Shown here: piece after piece, positions 37,364 to 48,918 of the stretch
Numbering within the stretch: position 1 is the stretch's first letter
Layout of the letters: each line of letters begins with the position of its first letter
Assembly (NCBI GenBank): GCA_949361645.1
Contig: OX442426.1
Span: forward strand, 5,402,278-5,466,277
Origin: Spongilla lacustris
Taxonomy: Eukaryota; Porifera; Demospongiae; Spongillida; Spongillidae
Reading direction: 5' to 3'
Length of the DNA stretch: 64,000 bases
Notes under the pieces: model-generated
What the model was told of the DNA's origin: nothing
Seen by the model: only the letters and a program-made list of their open reading frames with translations
The model's database searches: none
Program-made: the position numbers and the translations under genes

Positions 37364-38680
37364 GCTACTGAACATCGTTACCAGGGCTTACCTTGTGATG
37401 TAGCGTAGTACTACCTCCAGTAACCAATTTTAAAACCCCGCCAGAATAAGCATCGAAGAACGACTTTCCCTGCAAAAAAAAAAAAAAGCCTTCGATCAAT
37501 TCAATCCATAATATAAGGCATAACAAGTGTAACTAAAGGTGTAACTCACCTGGCATCATAATAGTAGTCACGAAGCTATAATATAATGTTCAGCTGTGGT
37601 CAACAGATTCTGAAGATATTCTATACGTCGCTGAATTCCTGCCGGCTCAAATGCGCCATATTACCACCCCCTTTACTTACGACCCGCCAAATATCTCAGT
37701 CACGTGAATTGGTCATTGGGTAGTTTAATACATAATTCAATTAACTTTCAGCTAGCCACCCACCATCACCCCAGTACCTCCACTTTTCATCACATCACCA
37801 CAGTACCACTCCCACTATACAACTCTCAACATGATGTCATCTAGATTCACCTAGCAAACAACACAAACTATATTCAAACAAGCTGCATCATCCATTACAT
37901 AAGCTAAACGCATGAAACAGTCCAAAAGTAATTGTAGGTGTATGGGATATATATATGAAGCTTGTGTGAGCAAAGTTAAAACATACCTTGTAATGCAGTA
38001 AAGCTTCATTAGTGGCCTAGAAAATACGTGAATGGGTCAAAAAGAAGCTGCTCCTATAGATAAAGGCGTATTCAAACAGAATATAGTATGCGCGTGCAAT
38101 AATTAGAACTCACTCCAAACTTTGCCTTGGTCAGCTGCTGTTTATCATATTTCTAGCTCTAGCGTAACACAAGGACATTTGTAAAAAGATACATAAGAAA
38201 AGAACTCTTACTTTGAACAGAGATAATAAATATTTGAATTAGGACTTGGCATTCATGTAGTTTAGCTTCCCCACCTTTATTCATAGCCACTGCATGGATT
38301 CTGGTCAGAACCGACGAGGGCACGTGTTATGAATATAATTAGCAGTAAATCCGTACATTTTGCCAATTTGGCCTACTATGGATGAACCACATATTAAACG
38401 ACCAAAACTTGCTCGTTGGCACATCCTACTGTACATTGACAAAAAGACAGCCTGCCCTTAGCGGTATCACACAAAACCACGTGCAGCTAGGCCTATCCCA
38501 TAATGGTGGACTGTATAGTAAACTGATCTGATAGTACGACACACGCGTCCTAGCAATGGGTTCACCTCCCTTTCTCGCTTCTGATAAAGCTACCAATCGC
38601 ACGCGAACAGCCTATAAACTAATGGTCGAAATAATATCAATCACGTGACTAAAACCACGCCTGTTAATTAGGACATTTAA

Positions 38681-38734
38681 CATGGAGGCAAAAGCAGAAG
38701 TCGGGAAGATTGAGACAGCAGGCAGTTTGCTACA
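38681..38734 (+). CDS. Possible first coding exon (18 codons)
   Basis: ATGGAGGCAAAAGCAGAAG opens a frame reading MEAKAEVGKIETAGSLLQ up to CAG followed by GTAATA, a good donor. No downstream exon was identified, and the stretch lies inside the outer inverted-repeat pair. It may belong to a transposon gene or be chance. Confidence 0.2.
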
Positions 38735-38758
38735 GGTAATACATAGTTTCTAATCGTC

Positions 38759-39248
38759 AGGGAAGCTTGATTCACCCACTATCGTGATTAGCGGGCGCCC
38801 ACGAGTGCGTTACACAGATACAACTTTCACCCGCTATCGTGATTAGCGGGCGCCCATAAGCTGGATTCAAGCGAAGCCGCTGGGTTAGCGATTAGGGTTA
38901 GGGTTAGGGTTATGGGTAAGTTTACAAGGGTTAGGGTTAGGGTTACGAGTAAGGTTACAAATCGCAACATTCCTAACCCTAACCCTTGTAAACTTACCTG
39001 GACAGCAACCCTTACCCTAACCCTTGTAAACTTACCCATAACCCTAACCCTAACCCTAATCGCTAACCCAGCGGCTTCGCTTGAATCCAGCTTATGGGCG
39101 CCCGCTAATCACGATAGCGGGTGAAAGTCGTATCTGTGTAACGCACTCGTGGGCGCCCGCTAATCACGATAGTGGGTGAAAATCGTATCTGTGTAACGCA
39201 CTTATGGGCACCCGCTAATCACGATAGAGGTTGAATCAAGCTTCCCTG
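38759..39248. mobile_element. Fold-back element with TTAGGG-like core
   Basis: CAGGGAAGCTTGATTCA at the left pairs with TGAATCAAGCTTCCCTG at the right. Each arm carries direct copies of a roughly 55-bp unit containing CTATCGTGATTAGCGGGCGC (two left, three right). Towards the centre, TTAGGG-type repeats (38887-38945) face CCCTAA-type repeats (38974-39062). No protein is encoded. Confidence 0.88.
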
Positions 39249-40047
39249 TTAAAAACTCGTCAATGGACGCAAAGTAGGCCGATTTACTGCTGATTATATT
39301 CATAACACGTGCCCTCGTCGGTTCTGACCAGAATCCATGCAGTGGCTATGAATAAAGGTGGGGAAGCTAAACTACACGAATGCCAAGCACAGGTCTTATA
39401 ATACGTAGAAGATACTGTACTAATGGTAGAAAGAAACTTGCCACTGCTCCTGCTATTGTTAACATCTCAAGTTCGTATCACTTACGAAAATATTCTACGG
39501 CCTGGCACGAATATTTAGATTAGCCCGGGTAATCGGTATCGGTTAATGAAATTCTCGTACAGTTTCGGACGGTGCTGTTTCATCCTTCCGGTGATCGTGT
39601 ATGCACGTTTCGTTATCTACACGGATGCGTGACTGAATCCGATATTTGCAATGACCCGCGAGCGGACGCCTGAATTGCTGTGATGGGTGAGTATAACTCG
39701 AGATAGGAAAGGTTTTAAAGAGCGCCAGTTACACCAAAAATCGTAGAAAAATCTGACAATACATCTTCAGGTATCAGATATATGCATGTAACCAATATAC
39801 GTAATTTGCAGCTGTTCTCGCGCGCCAAGATATAAGTACGTAATCGCTATATTAAAACAAAACCGTTTCCATGACAATGTTGCAGAATTGAACAGGTGGG
39901 AGTTTCATTTGTGTTTTTAGTTTTGCTCACCACTTTTAGCTAGCGAAGTTGTTTTTGTCATACGGCTACGAAAGAGGAAAGCTAAGCGATGAGAGGAATA
40001 CCTCCTCAATCGAGACTATGAGTTAGAGTCCTCCCGAGTTCGGTACG

Positions 40048-40254
40048 ATGCTGATGCTGAACAAAGGCGGGCGTGGTATGTACAGAGCAAATCTGGAGTC
40101 GAACCAAGCTTCTAAGAGGTGGCAACAGGAAAAGAATTCTGTTGCGTCTAAGAAGCGACGTTATGAACTGAACTCAGACGAGAAACGAGCTTCTAAGAGG
40201 GAAAGCTTGGCGCGTGAGTATCGAACTAATGGAACAGCTGCAAATGTAACATAA
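40048..40254 (+). CDS. Small basic ORF, unrecognised
   Basis: 68 codons, very rich in Lys, Arg, Glu and Ser, with SKKRRYELNSDEKRASKRES. Such charged segments occur near the start of some transposon-encoded proteins, but no domain can be named. The ORF may be chance. Confidence 0.25.
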   Translation: MLMLNKGGRGMYRANLESNQASKRWQQEKNSVASKKRRYELNSDEKRASKRESLAREYRTNGTAANVT

Positions 40255-40391
40255 CTGTAAACATTGTGTTGCTAGGCAATAAACATGGGAATTACGACGG
40301 CTGGATTTTATCGTACAATCGTATTTACTTCTACATTGTACTACATGTACACCTATATACTAGTAGTCACTTATTAAAAAAAATGAATGAA

Positions 40392-40671
40392 ACAAGATAT
40401 AAAAAACATTCTCTCTGAGAAAGTTAGTGGTATATAGGATTTGAAGGCAATGGTGGTGTAAAAAAAAAAGGGAACAAGGGATTCAGTGGAGATACAATGA
40501 TTTTTCCTATATTTAGCACTGTATAGAACGTCATTACAATTATGTTGCTAAATATAGGAATAATCATTGTATCTCCACTGAATCCCTTGTTCCCTTTCTT
40601 TTTACACCACCATTGCCTTCAAATTCTATATACCACTAACTTTCTCAGAGAGAATGTTTTTTATATCTTGT
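40392..40671. mobile_element. 280-bp hairpin MITE
   Basis: Two arms of about 120 bp are nearly perfect inverted copies (ACAAGATATAAAAAACATTC against GAATGTTTTTTATATCTTGT) around a short loop. One arm recurs at 43-131. Confidence 0.9.
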
Positions 40672-40679
40672 GTAAGGAA

Positions 40680-42360
40680 GATCATCCCTAAGTAATCACC
40701 ATTGGAGATTAGCATTTTCAAGACAAACACATAAATCAAGTGCATTATTGCTTTTTGTGTTCTAATAGTGATTAATAAACATGCTAAGCACTTTTAATAA
40801 ATGTAATAGGCACAGTTGTATGATTAATGTCTATTTGCTTCAGAAAGTGTGCACATGCGTAAAAAACTTTACCTTATTTAACAATTTGAATCATTACTAC
40901 CCCACATTAAACTCATGCAGTGGCTGTGAAATCGATGTATGTTATTCCCCAGTGATGCACTGATGTGTAGTAGAATTCTGGTCCTGAAATATACTGCTTA
41001 TGCTATGATAATGGAGCCGCTTCAGTTACTGTTTTATTACAAAAAAATTGTCACTAAAAGGCACATGTCAAAGTTAGGGGACTGCAAACGAAAAATGGGT
41101 AGTAAGCACATACATAAGTTTTACTATTCCATTACAATGTAAGGAAATTCCCTGTATTTCACTAGCCGTGTCTGGGGCCTGGCTTTTTAAATTGTGTACA
41201 GGTGTGCACACTGTAAAATACACCACACCCTTATACTATTACTTGTATATGAAATCAATCTAATAAGTTCTTTATTTATTTTTTCTGTTCAGTTTGACAA
41301 TACAGTGTGTACACTTGTGCACACTTTAATACCACGCATGGCAGCAGACCTCAATTGTTACTATTAGCTCAAGCATTTAATGGCATAACATGTACATAAG
41401 ATAGCCCTAGAAGATGCAGTATTCCCCCATTGAAACACTGAATGAGACTCCTTTTCTTTGCATGTGCTAGCTGGCCTTTCGTTGTCATCAACAGCAAATA
41501 CCTACCCACATACAAGACAGAAAGAACTGCTTGCTCTGTCCTCTCAATGGCTCCTATTTATGGCCTGCCACGTCCTATAGCTTGTCCTGCCACGTTCTAC
41601 AGCTTGTGAACCAGTGTGTACTACATTACTTTATGCCCTGCCAAGTCCTATAGCTAACTGCCCTGCAACGTCCTACAGCTTGTGAACCTGTTTGCAGTCC
41701 TAAACTGACTGCCCTGCCACGTCCTATAGTTTTCCTGTTTGCAGCCTTAGCTGACTGTCGCCCTCCGTTCGTGAGTCAGCGCTGCGTTTTTAGCACCAAC
41801 AGTGGGCTAATTGATTTCGTTAACACGCCATTTGGTAACCAAGCGCAAGTGGACACTGGGCGGGTCCTATAAGAACGCTGGCCTCTCCCGTTGATGCAGA
41901 CTCACTGTACCTTCCATATTTGATTATAAACGTCACGTGCGTACGAATTTTTGATTGCTTTTCTGGCCAAAAAAACTATGAGTTTTAAGTACAGTTTTTT
42001 TTATGTTCTGTATTTCTCCATATTCTGCAAAGACCCATTTTTAAAATATGTAAAATTTGCTACAGGAATCCAACAACTGTTAAAGATATGAAGGTGTAAA
42101 TAAAGTGTGCACACCTGTACACACTGTACGTGCAGTATATGCACACCTGTGCACACGGGCGCAAATAGACATTAATTGAAACATGTCACATTAAATCTGA
42201 CCTAAAGTAATGACACTGATCTACATGCAGGCTTACAAAAAAGACATTGTTGATATGTGGCTTCATTGATAACTCTGCCTTAGAACATCGTACACAGAGC
42301 ATGTCTGCATCCATCAGATTGATGGACTGCATCATGTGATAAAATGCACCCCCTACAACC
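40680..42360. repeat. Unassigned sequence with short repeats
   Basis: 41525-41750 has irregular copies of CTGCCACGTCCTATAGCTTG. GTGTACAGGTGTGCACACTG-like near-palindromes occur near 41200, 41305 and 42105. No coding region is recognised. Confidence 0.5.
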
Positions 42361-42364
42361 GTTG

Positions 42365-43210
42365 CAGTGGCGTAGGAACTGTAGCGGCCGTAGCGGCCAT
42401 GGCCGCTACACTTTTCTTAGTGTGGATCTTTTTTTTTTTTTTTTTTTTTCCCCCCAATGATTGCCATATAGTATTAGCAGCTCATGTTACTATGCATACA
42501 TGTATGTACAACAGCCGCTCGAGGGTCCTGGGTATATCTTAATAGTTATACATGTATATACATGTAACTTTTAATTTGTAAGAGCATACATTTTTGCGAT
42601 CGAACAGGAACTAGCTTTGATTGATATCAGTTGAAAAGTTACTATATTGCGCGCTAGCAAATCGACCCACGTGCTAGCTCGGACCGCGTTTTGCAGCTGC
42701 CATGTTAAATAGCTGCGATGAGCGAATTCTGTTAAGGCTCAGCTACCGAAATTACAGCACCAGAGAACTTACCTGCCACTAATATTCACTAACTACGAGC
42801 ATTTTTGTTTCGGCATATTTACAACCATCTCAGTTATACAGATCAGCTCAGTTCGATTGAAATAGTAGCAGAGAAGGTAATTTTAGAACATTTCTGTCAA
42901 CCCATTGAAATATAGCACTTTAATCACATAATTGCATTCTTTCATAAAAGATTTAAGTCTACAGTGTACAGCTCATGTTCATGAAAAGTGATCAAATTTC
43001 TTGTGGCTTTTGAACATAAAAGTTGCACAAATTGCAAAGCTTCTGGGGCGGAGCCCCAGGCCCTAATGGGGGAGCTTACAGCGCTCCCCCATACCCCTAG
43101 CTGGGCGGGAGGGGGCACGTCCCCCTCCCGCACCCACCCCCTCTGTGCCCCTCCCATTTCTATTACGTAACCTAAGCCGCTACAGTTTATAAGTCCTTCC
43201 TACGCCTCTG
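42365..43210. mobile_element. Non-autonomous hAT-like element, 846 bp
   Basis: Left end CAGTGGCGTAGGAACTGTAG and right end CTTCCTACGCCTCTG form short inverted termini of the CAGNGGCG type common in hAT transposons. GCCGCTACA-type motifs lie inside both ends. The flanking 8-mers do not match exactly. No transposase is visible. Confidence 0.6.
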
Positions 43211-43585
43211 ACAGTTGGTGCGCCACCTCAAGTTGCAAGCAAGCTTAAAAACTCTTACACGGGAACACGCCAAAATTAGTCATCCAATGTCAGCATATTC
43301 TAATTGGTGCACTTTTCTATTCAATATCAACACAACTGCACATCTTGCAAATGATACCGTTTTGATAACGTACAGAAACTCACATGCTTCAGTTTTCAAA
43401 ATCTCGCTCTGACTAGTGCACATCCCGGCCTAATATATCCACTAACAAAGTTTGTTTACATGTATAGTAGCATTTTTTTGGCATATGACCAAACTCAACT
43501 GACGACATATACACAAGTGTGATGTATGTATTACGCAATGTGGGTCTCAACTACTCGTGCGTGACGAGACGGGCATGCATACCGG

Positions 43586-45237
43586 TGTCACAGGAAAATC
43601 TGTCGCCCGGAAATTGTGTCGCGGCGACAGTTAATCCTCAGGAAATTATGCCGCTCACAATTAACGTAGCGACCGTATATCGTAAGGAAATTCTGTCGTC
43701 AGGAAATACTGTCGCTCGACATGGATCGGTCCGAATACGACGTACGCTACTGCTAGGTTTCTGCTGTAACCAAACCTATATCCTCCTCTTTGTTATAAGA
43801 ACGAAACATTGAGCATCAGTATACATAAATGGTTGTATTCAGCAAAGAGAGCTGCTGCAATTGTTCGGCCCAAACACCCTGCAGACTCTGTATCTTAGAT
43901 TGCTTCATGTATACTGTTCCATACTCTCATCAAAGGAGCTAGGGAAACACATACAGGATAGATTTATGTGCATGTAGTTATAAGTAGACACAGTTCTTAA
44001 TGAAACTCTTGTCTCAGATCCTGTTACAATAAGTGAGATTCTCTTTGTTGCTGCAGCATGCCCTTATCATTGCCTGCATGTGAATATGTACAAATACTAG
44101 CATTTATAAATACCTGAATTTTATTTCAAGATTGCTGTTCATGTCATACGATTCTGGATATGCAAGCTTGATTTCATATTAGTTGAATTCAATGGGCAAA
44201 TGAACATGTCTGCCATATACCAAAACAGGGGGAGGGGGAATATTTGGTTGAATCTTGAATAGAAAAACGATATGAAAACGTATATAGCATCAAGATATTG
44301 ATCAGTCTCAATTTCTTTGCTGTAACTGCATGATGCTGAAGTGTTTGATTGAACCACTCATCCAAACCACTACTCTGAGGATAATATGCACTTGTCAGGT
44401 TACACCGTACTCTTGTGATTCTGCCACAATTCACCTTAGAAAGACAATTTCATTTTAACAAACACGTAAATGCTGCTGTTAATAATTAAGGTATACATTG
44501 ATAACAAATTCTCGACCTTGATCTGTTATCTTAAAACCTTGCAACATCAAACAGTGTAATAGAAACTCATGCAGCAACTCTGATGGCAAGGGCTAAGGGC
44601 TGTTGTGGTAATGGACCAATCAAATCAACATCTATATGCATGGTGTGCCATACTTCACCCCTTACATGCAGGACTTGGGTGGAGCTCTGCTGGTGTCTTT
44701 CAAATTTTCTACGCACAAGTACATATGCATAGAACCTGTTTGCTCTTTGGCATTTGTCACACATTTGCAGAATTCTTTCACGTCATCTACCATTCCACGC
44801 CGAAAAAACCTCTCCGCTATTTTGGACAGCGTCTTATCTTGTCCAAAGTGACCACCAATAAGTTCAGCGCAATGATATCCTTCAAGAACGTTTATTGTTC
44901 ATCCTTCTGTCACAACCTATAACATATCATCAGTTAGCGCAAGATATTCCGAACTACGAGTAGTTTCACTCCACCTTCGTTATCGCGAAGTACTTCACGA
45001 CAAATTCATTTTGCTCTTCTTCGAAAACAGTCTCTTTCGTTCTGATTACAAAGAGGATCATATAGGTTTGGTTGCTAGCAGTAGTGTTTGTTGTATTCCA
45101 TGTCGAGCGACAGTATTTCCTGACGACAGAATTTCCTTAGGATATACGGTCGCTACGTTAATTGTGAGCGACATAATTTCCTAAGGGAAAATTTGTCGCC
45201 GCGACACAATTTCCGGGCGACAGATTTTCCTGTGACA
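43586..45237. mobile_element. Ginger-like integrase transposon with CCGG target duplication
   Basis: The element starts TGTCACAGGAAAATCTGTCG and ends with the exact complement. Inverted termini extend about 220 bp (43586-43805 and 45015-45237) with few differences. CCGG flanks both ends (43582-43585 and 45238-45241). Inside, the minus strand encodes a decayed integrase. Integrase genes, TGT ends and 4-bp CCGG duplications are, to my knowledge, typical of Ginger1 cut-and-paste transposons, not LTR retroelements. Confidence 0.82.
44187..44935 (-). pseudogene. Decayed retroviral-type integrase of the Ginger-like transposon
   Basis: Reading leftwards from about 44935, the frame gives a zinc-binding segment (YHCAELIGGHFGQDKT, then ERFFRRGMVDDVKEF). 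After a small shift near 44765 it continues CDKCQRANR, completing the HHCC site. Further on are HTMHIDVDLIGPLPQQP (start of the catalytic core with its Asp) and, at about 44390, TSAYYPQSSGLDEWFNQTLQ, the family's TxYHPQxxGxxERxN segment. Stops and shifts separate the pieces, and the middle of the core is missing, so it is inactive. Confidence 0.78.
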
Positions 45238-45241
45238 CCGG

Positions 45242-46570
45242 CTCACACTACAATGGTGCGGCCTCCTTTTGTTTCACCCCATTTGTGTGTAGCAGTTTGT
45301 GTCATATTAGATGTTGTGCGTCCCCACGGGATCCTTGCCGTGTACTGTAGTGCAATCTAAGATCGGCCACGTGCGACGGATACAACAAGTATATAGGCAT
45401 AGCTACGGCCACTAGCACAATTTACTGCCGTATATACAGGTCATACTCCAGAAACTCCTCTGAAAGCCAGCAGATTCATATAGCTAATCCAAGTACGTTT
45501 GACGTCCCAACAGCATCCGAAATACAAGCAAAGTAGCACTCCTTTCTCAGTTGTACTCCGTCCCTTCCATGGTTGGACGGGTAGTTAAATTCCAAGTATG
45601 CACTGATGAATTTTTCGTGTGGTATATACTTAATATGAATTTACGCAGTAATATATTCTCGGGAGTATACTTCAAATATACTCTTAAGAATACAATATCG
45701 TATACTTAAAAATATGCTTATATAAACGGTGACATATTTAACCCTTGCGGATTCTTGAATATGCACTGTCGTATATCTTAAATATACTACACAGGCGTAT
45801 ATTTTGCGTATTCGTAAAATGTACGCAAAAATATACACTATGTATATAACTAACTTTTTGCACTATGTGTAAACAAACTAATTATTCATTTTTTTAATTT
45901 TAATAATTTCAACTTGCCCAATTTATTAATACATTCCAACATAATCAAGTTAATCGTATTAAATGTAGGATGGGTAAAAGCTGCAATTGTCTTTTAATTA
46001 ACTACTTATGTTTAGTAGTTATGCAAAATTGAAATCGCGTGATTAGGTTGTTTTTGGGATTTTAATCAATATTGAATTAAACATTAAAGATCAGTTCACC
46101 AGCATGTTTTCTTTTGCTTTTGTAATTTTAGCAACAATTATCACTTACAAAAATGTTTGTGGTTAATTTATAAACCATTTCCCTTGATTGTGGAGCACTG
46201 TGGTAGTAGTGGTTTGATGTGAAGTTTATCTTTTAAAGGCAAGCCTTCTTAATTACATTACAGTAATTGTATACAGCAATACACAGAGGGAGGTTAAGTT
46301 TCATATTTTCTTGGAGGGATGTGGTTGTATATTTATATGTGCCTTTAGGTTCTTGTTTGGAAATCAAGGACCACTCAATCTGTGATTTGGAATGAAAGAT
46401 ATGACAGAACAGAGAGAACAATAGAATTCTGACACTCCTAACATCACTTTTCCAAATTATGTTTTCGTATGTGTGTTTTTTTAATTATAAATGTACTGTG
46501 ATAATTGGATTGCAAAATCAGGCATAGATTATTATTATTAATAATAGGTAAATAAGGATACATACACGCA
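45242..46570. other. AT-rich intergenic sequence with a MITE relic
   Basis: 45600-45845 is rich in short ATATAC-type words. 45870-46200 ends with TTTATAAACCATTTCCCTTG then ATTGTGGAGCAC, a weak relative of the ACAGGGTGTT MITE. No gene is recognised. Confidence 0.4.
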
Positions 46571-46571
46571 T

Positions 46572-46748
46572 AGACATTGGCAGTGGAGAACTATGGGGCC
46601 TGGAGGCATTAAAGGCCTTCTCACATGTGGCTTCATGGTTAGCCATTCGTGGTAACACCCCCAAGTCTAAGGTGGTAGCTGAGCTATATGGCCGCCTCGG
46701 CCTGTTATTGATTAGAGCTAATGCTCGATCAATCTTTGTCCGCTCCTA
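46572..46748 (+). pseudogene. Retroelement 3' fragment, plus orientation
   Basis: LAVENYGAW, then after a one-base shift EALKAFSHVASWLAIRGN, then KVVAELYGRLGLLLIRANA. This is the same C-terminal region as the relic at 10.2-10.9 kb. Confidence 0.65.
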
Positions 46749-46937
46749 CCCCCAATCAACCCAACAGGACAGTTATCTGTGCATGTAGTTGTTTGTGTGT
46801 GTTTTGTGTGTTTCATTTTATGATTACATGTATGTGCTCTGTTGTATACACCTAGATGTATTTGGATTACATATTAAAACTACTGCACTACATGGACACA
46901 TATATCGAGTTACCGGCTATAAACTAGACTGCATGTT

Positions 46938-47070
46938 CTAAATTGCATCGTTTAGCCTCCCATAGATGTCAACAATGACCTTTGACTTTTGGTATCCTAA
47001 GCCAAAGGAGAGGCTTGAGGCCAAATGAGAGAAAGCCTGCCTTGCTTCAAGACCCCTGTTCTCTGCCTGA
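46938..47070 (-). pseudogene. Retroelement 3' fragment, minus orientation
   Basis: ENRGLEARQAFSHLASSLSF followed by KSKVIVDIYGRLNDAI. It is the same region as the fragment 190 bp to the left, in opposite orientation. Confidence 0.6.
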
Positions 47071-47938
47071 GTTTTCACAGCACAAGGCAGGCAAATGACC
47101 ATTAGTACAAAGAGCGCAATTATTAACAATACACCTATTGCATTTTCCACATAAAATTGCTTCTCCTGGTGCAAAACAATTTTGACATGCAAAAAATGAT
47201 TTTAAAATAATTCAGTGTGTACATCAAAAATTCAATGCATTGTTCTTAGAGCCACAGTTATTTGCCTGCATGGGTTCCCACACCAAGTGGAGGAGTGGAG
47301 GTGGAATAGACGATAGTACAGAGCTGCCCTTCCATGTTCCATTCCAACTTCTTTATGGGTTGTATCAAAAGTAAATAAAAGATGAAAAGGAACCAGGTAT
47401 ATGGAAGGAATAAGAAAAGTGTTAATTGGCAATGGTTTGATAAGAGCTCTGTACTGTCATCTACCCCAACTGCGCTCCTCCGCTTGGTGTGGGAACTCTT
47501 GCAGGCAAATATTCGTGGCTCTAAGGATATAAAATGGTTCTCTGCATTGAAAATCGTGTTGTCTGTCGTGGATTTTCTAGCTGGCATCTGAATAGGGTGG
47601 TGCAGTGTGCACCATGTTAAGCCCAATTTCCACGTACAGACAGAGCAACACAATTTGCCAAGTTATAGATCAGTGCCCACATAATCACTATAAGTTCCAG
47701 TGCACAATCACTATATGTTCCAGTGCCCAACGTTTGCTAGTTTTGAAGGGAATTTCATCATCAGGGTAAAGACCACAAGTTTTTTTTTAATGATCTGAGT
47801 TCGAGATGGGAGCTGGCATGACATACATGTACATGTATATCATCATGCATATACGCATTGCAAACAATATACATGTACCCGTACAGGGCTATATGAGAGC
47901 ATTTTACATATTCAAAAACAGCGCCGCGCGCGAACACA

Positions 47939-48323
47939 CTAGTCTCGTACCTAGACCCCATCATGAACATTGACATTCGTTCATGTTGCCAAAAAGAAAC
48001 CAATTCACTGAGGTGCTCGCTTGTGCAGACAGTCGAAGACATAGGCATGCAATAGGCGAGTAAAAGCGTTTTTCCATACCCCGTTGGTAAAATCACGAAG
48101 CAATCGCGACTTCCCAAATTGTAAATAGCCTCCTTCTGTTTGTCCTTCAACGCTTTTAGTTTTAACAAGACGGTCCACCGCAAATTGCACAGCATTTCGA
48201 ATATCCTCTATTTTGGTGAAATCTCCAAAAGCTACATGTTCATGTGTGCTATATATTATCTCTGGGTCAATTAAGCGTTGAGAACCATTTTAGGCCAGAC
48301 CAGGGATGTTACGTGAGACCTCC

Positions 48324-48355
<32 letters not shown>

Positions 48356-48535
48356 ATCCCCCCGGGCGAAGTCGGGATTACAGGTGGGATTTGACGCGTG
48401 AATATCGTTACTCATTTGACCTTTTAGTAGCTAAGACATTTGACCGGTTATTAACAGGGGGGGGGGGGGGTCTCACGTAACAATGATAGGGCGCAACCAT
48501 CCCCTGCTGTGATGTGATGGGGTCTGGGTACGAGG
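47939..48535. mobile_element. Inverted-repeat element carrying a helicase relic
   Basis: CTAGTCTCGTACCTAGACCCCATCA at the left edge pairs with TGATGGGGTCTGGGTACGAG at the right edge. The same terminal sequence (GGTCTGGGTACGAGACTAG) appears at 56470-56494 and 56908-56931. A smaller inverted repeat with TGTTACGTGAGACC ends (48307-48482) and long C and G tracts is nested inside. Confidence 0.65.
48000..48230 (-). pseudogene. RecQ-like helicase N-terminal fragment
   Basis: The minus strand reads FTKIEDIRNAVQFAVDRLVK, then after a shift LKDKQKEAIYNLGSRDCFVI directly followed by LPTGYGKTLLLAYCMP. This is the Q-motif-like entry and Walker A (GYGKT) of RecQ-type DEAD/H helicases. Nothing of motifs II-VI follows; the frame runs into the element's terminal repeat. 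It is a relic inside the 47939-48535 element. Confidence 0.68.
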
Positions 48536-48545
48536 CAACACCCAT

Positions 48546-48547
<2 letters not shown>

Positions 48548-48596
<49 letters not shown>

Positions 48597-48680
48597 CACA
48601 CACGCACACACACACGCACGCACGCACGCACGCACACGCTCGCACGCACGCACGCGCGCGCACACACACACACACACTCA
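48548..48680. repeat. CA/CG-rich microsatellite
   Basis: An interrupted (CA)n with GCACGCACGCAC variants. ORFs here are artefacts. Confidence 0.95.
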
Positions 48681-48761
48681 GGCGCGGCGGAGGGTGTCCA
48701 TATTTGGGGGGGCAGGGGTAAAAAAGATAATTATATTCATACCAAAGCGCGTACCGTATAC

Positions 48762-48828
48762 CTGGCAGGCCGGCCTTTCAGGCCGGCCGGTCACAGGCCA
48801 GACCCCGGCCTGACTTTCGGCAACCCTG
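48762..48828. mobile_element. GC-rich hAT-type terminal sequence
   Basis: GGCCGGCCTTTCAGGCCGGC-type subterminal repeats end in CTTTCGGCAACCCTG. The same kind of end recurs in the same orientation at 49415-49528, so this may be a separate truncated element. Confidence 0.5.
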
Positions 48829-48918
48829 ACCAGTTCTTTTCTGAAATGTTGAAACAGGCCGGATAAATTGATGTTATTGAACAATTTATTAAAAATTCAT
48901 GGCTAACCACAAAACATT

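Larger units (their letters stand above)
38242..39390. mobile_element. Outer inverted-repeat pair enclosing a fold-back element
   Basis: About 112 bp at 38242-38353 (with GGATTCTGGTCAGAACCGAC) recurs inverted at 39276-39390 with few mismatches. The inner stretch contains a nested fold-back (38759-39248). This looks like one inverted-repeat transposon invaded by another, or a compound fold-back. Confidence 0.8.

Noticed and set aside
43586..45237. LTR retrotransposon
   Set aside because: The termini are inverted, not direct. There is no primer-binding site, polypurine tract, protease or reverse transcriptase.
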